The notes beneath the pieces are model-generated. The model was not told where the DNA came from. It did no database searches and saw only the letters and a list, made by a program, of their open reading frames with translations. Shown here one piece after another: positions 62,601 to 64,000 of a DNA stretch of 64,000 nt. The stretch comes from an uncultured Peptoniphilus sp. (lineage in GTDB: Bacteria; Bacillota; Clostridia; Tissierellales; Peptoniphilaceae): positions 1 to 64,000 of the forward strand of contig CABTZF010000003.1 in NCBI GenBank assembly GCA_902489255.1. The letters run 5' to 3'. The position numbers and the translations under genes are program-made. The stretch's first letter is position 1, and each line of letters opens with the position of its first letter.

Positions 62601-63426
62601 ACAATATATCGAAGCAAAATTAAAAGATGGTGAAACACAACCAACAGATGCAACTTATAAACTTGTTAAGAAGAATGATGACGGAACTTATACACCAGTA
62701 GAAAATTTAACATCAACAGAAGTAAATGGAAAAACTGTATTTGATATAACAGATTTAACAAGTGATAAATTCGATCCAAATGCAGACTACTACATCGAAA
62801 CAACAGAAAGTGGAAAGACACCATCTTACTCAGATAAGCCTATTAAGATTGACAAGCAAGCACCTGTAGAATCCACAACTCAGGGAGAAGAATTAAAAGC
62901 TACTCCAGACCTATTTAAATATATGGTAAAGATAACTGGTAAAGCGAAAGATGCAGATCATAAGATTTTGAAAGCAACAGTTGAAGCAAATGGAAAAACT
63001 GTTGCAGTTAACGCAACAAAAGATGATACAAACTTCACTATTGAATTAAACGACGATACCTTAAAACAATTGGGAGAGGCTAAATCTTATAAGGTAACTA
63101 TCTATGACATCATGGGCAACAAGCTTGAAAAAACTCTAGAAGTAGCAAAAGTTGATCAAGAACTTGAACTAAGACTTGATGAATTAAGAGCTGGTAAAAG
63201 TGAAATTTTCTTAAAATCTAAAACAGGTGCAGAACTAACCATCAGAGTTATTAGAAATAAAAAACCAATAACTTTAGATAAGGTTGCAGCAACTAGTGAT
63301 GAAGCCGAAACAATCACCCTAAAACAAGGTGGAGCAGAATTTAAACTTGAAAAAGGTGATAGAATCATCATAGACGCAAAATTAACAGGTTACAAAGACG
63401 CAAGGATATTGAAACCAGTTAGATAA
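59605..63426 (+). CDS. Large secreted surface protein, 1273 residues
   Basis: The N-terminus MQKKNYLRKTLALVMAFLMIVTMLPVNVFAEP is a signal peptide with a likely AxA-type cut after VFA. There is no LPXTG motif at the C-terminus, which ends KDARILKPVR. The first 800 or so residues resemble no family I can name with confidence. Around residues 860-980 (VVPDNQKFLDEDNYTA...FLGWSTKQVTEEEF...YAVYGQ) is a pattern like InlB/Listeria-Bacteroides repeat domains. Later come Ig-like stretches (EAKLKDGETQPTDATYKL, PIKIDKQAPVE, LEKTLEVAKVDQELELRL). Codons favour CCA for Pro, unlike most of the window. A second secreted gene follows 56 bases later, so this is a surface-protein locus. Confidence 0.85.
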   Translation: MQKKNYLRKTLALVMAFLMIVTMLPVNVFAEPTNPGQGSNLPSNRVQKVNWDKLYDKTSNIWKLNQDYNLTPTQQLVKVSSADPIDNFGLNYEGYFVNAEGRTVLRLVYHESSTAASTWWHNLLFKFDKDLFSKIDFSKSFIEYFNGQKLQFYNVSGSNEKALKIRDLIWSDRAGWKHNMPIDLVLNDGVKYSDLKDNYLIQMRFATPVLDKIYTFAPGKSPMDYSSYTKATVVAVNSDINNAFMRGPKPQSALIAGQRSFMTEYDNEAQTINQKPNTDKTLAVLKTQYQWEHASMNKANTIDGKPFGYMIAFDASLVPYLKADTAGNVGYTTLQNVDKVENKGNAQYPYIKTALKLNQINYTQDGKIAYFVLAESNFVKTGVNVVTIGQMDGSIYQGTDNFTNIDFVVNKNMFINTFSSDPDKEQIRFGVVAGWVETNPKGMTIFEKTFDHDVDISAGGNINIDTSGAPEGGQIMVQVGDGDNFIKRFQPYYNALRNVSNLNGFDGMDLLADGIYSVPYRTGIKIKAGEKLRVYLPDTADNGDVRLFYLNNATAWNQGGVNLKFDNQKYNGEINVHLGKVPDHVDLIYTLKGQSTPTTTNFTKGFTWKHNGGSELKTINASILDTGGDYILYKSMLEPGTEVIAKAYSKTGEVRESSIKYDAFIKSSERYEDLVITDNSDVLSSLVINKSVLVPYQQVYTNDYTQGQDDFYKNVVVQPANVTAFNTKTTQLVGYASYDGGPVRMRFLPNTAKTYLGNVDATASERDNDGFITDPKTSKVTVGNKEYDKYEYTVNIADMVDSSDNTTIIPEADKTLKKDMRIIVNNSDGSSIPSDWYETRVRTRVLFDLNKDMDFNVDNGITDSIVKVVPDNQKFLDEDNYTANGFSTTSGAYLKDMDGNDLTGNDLELRKWPEKPANITVDGIDKQFLGWSTKQVTEEEFANLATLTDVNQWATAATTGYKVTENSPFDSHQVLYAVYGQGYSAVFNPEQKYDEATDKQYIEAKLKDGETQPTDATYKLVKKNDDGTYTPVENLTSTEVNGKTVFDITDLTSDKFDPNADYYIETTESGKTPSYSDKPIKIDKQAPVESTTQGEELKATPDLFKYMVKITGKAKDADHKILKATVEANGKTVAVNATKDDTNFTIELNDDTLKQLGEAKSYKVTIYDIMGNKLEKTLEVAKVDQELELRLDELRAGKSEIFLKSKTGAELTIRVIRNKKPITLDKVAATSDEAETITLKQGGAEFKLEKGDRIIIDAKLTGYKDARILKPVR

Positions 63427-63482
63427 AATTGCTAAAAATTAAGAAGTGAAGTAGTAAAGTAAGAAAAATTAAGGAGGCAACA

Positions 63483-64000
63483 ATGCATTCTAAAAAAAGA
63501 ATTCTTTCATTTATACTTGCACTTGTTATGATACTTGGAACATTTAATCCTGTTTTCGCAGCAGGATTAAATGCTAAACTAAGTCATAGCGAAAAGACAG
63601 TAGAAATAGAAGGAAAAAATGAAGATGGAAAACTTGTTTTCCATTTAGGCGACAATACCAGAAAAAGTAAAACATTAGATTCAGGATTGGAAATATCTGG
63701 ATTTAAAGCCACAGCTCAAAGATCTCCACAAGGTGATCCTGAGGATACTGGTGACCCTGGCTACAGCAAAAATAAAGTAAAGGCTGTAATACACCTTTCG
63801 GGATTAAATGGGCAAGCATTTCCATTTAGCACAATATTTCCAAATGGTATGACAATTAGCGTAACAACACTTGATCCAGAAACTTTCGAAGAAAAGACTG
63901 TTACAAAAACAATTACCAATGGTACAGACGGAACCGAAGTTGACTTTGGAGAATTTAGCCAAGATGAAGTATCAATGATGTCCTTAGATGGATTTACTGG
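63483..64000 (+). CDS. Second secreted protein, truncated by the window end
   Basis: From ATG at 63483 (AAGGAGG upstream) the frame stays open to the window end. It begins MHSKKRILSFILALVMILGTFNPVFAAGLNAKLSHSEKTVEIEGKNEDGK, a signal peptide with cleavage after FAA or VFA. The visible part has LVFHLGDNTRKSKTLDSGLEISGF and a stretch PQGDPEDTGDPGYSK. It is probably cotranscribed with the large protein before it. Family not recognisable from the part seen. Confidence 0.85.
   Translation, partial: MHSKKRILSFILALVMILGTFNPVFAAGLNAKLSHSEKTVEIEGKNEDGKLVFHLGDNTRKSKTLDSGLEISGFKATAQRSPQGDPEDTGDPGYSKNKVKAVIHLSGLNGQAFPFSTIFPNGMTISVTTLDPETFEEKTVTKTITNGTDGTEVDFGEFSQDEVSMMSLDGFT

Overview
The window is AT-rich, low-GC Firmicute chromosome. 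The likeliest source is an anaerobic amino-acid fermenter of the Tissierellia/Peptoniphilus type. That is inferred from a Na+/H+-type Rnf complex, a histidine-to-glutamate route through formiminoglutamate and tetrahydrofolate, a GlmL-type protein, a Trp T-box, an FMN riboswitch, and the alaS-ireB-ruvX-DUF1292 order known from Bacillus and clostridia. I saw no phage genes, transposases, integrases or CRISPR arrays. Almost everything is chromosomal housekeeping or metabolism, apart from a decayed stretch (about 19.8-20.7 kb), a repeat cluster (58.8-59.1 kb) and a surface-protein locus at the right end.

Layout. 1-4.6 kb: truncated tRNA-Ser, then an FMN riboswitch and the riboflavin operon ribD-ribE-ribBA-ribH plus a HAD phosphatase; ribE appears to start at ATT. 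4.8-7.0 kb: a Zn/Cd-type P1B ATPase. 7.0-10.1 kb: a DUF4364 protein, then CPBP protease, sirtuin and methyltransferase. 10.2 kb: tRNA-Cys. 10.8-11.7 kb: tryptophan transporter trpP under a Trp-specifier T-box. 11.9-19.7 kb: alaS, ireB, ruvX, DUF1292, fur, RNase J, trmR and trhP. 19.8-20.7 kb: gene remnants. 20.8-25.9 kb: rnfCDGEAB. 26-27 kb: two unknown secreted/membrane genes. 27-34 kb: nitroreductase, UvrD-type helicase, mgtE, an SfsA-GNAT fusion with a paralogous GNAT gene, and a YgjV-like membrane protein.

34-46.8 kb: histidine utilisation. hutU and hutI are divergent. They are followed by an operon of an NhaC-family carrier, a small membrane protein, hutH, ftcD, fhs, fchA and a glmL-like gene. 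Together these would convert histidine to glutamate, pass the formimino carbon to tetrahydrofolate, and recover ATP through formate-THF ligase. The glmL-like gene hints that glutamate continues into the methylaspartate pathway.

46.9-58.8 kb: a TetR regulator with a palindromic operator and a DUF2871 membrane protein, a divergent YprB-like nuclease homologue with altered catalytic residues, cysteine desulfurase plus thiI (tRNA thiolation), lemA and a TPM-domain protein, a DUF1624-like membrane protein, and a cupin regulator leading potABCD. 58.8-59.1 kb: tandem GGGACWGTCCC repeats. 59.6-64 kb: a 1273-residue secreted protein and the start of a second one that runs off the window. No single wholly new system stands out. 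The best leads are the ATT-started ribE, the HAD gene in the riboflavin operon, the shared motif in the hut control region, the long leader of the NhaC gene, the SfsA-GNAT fusion and the degenerate YprB homologue.
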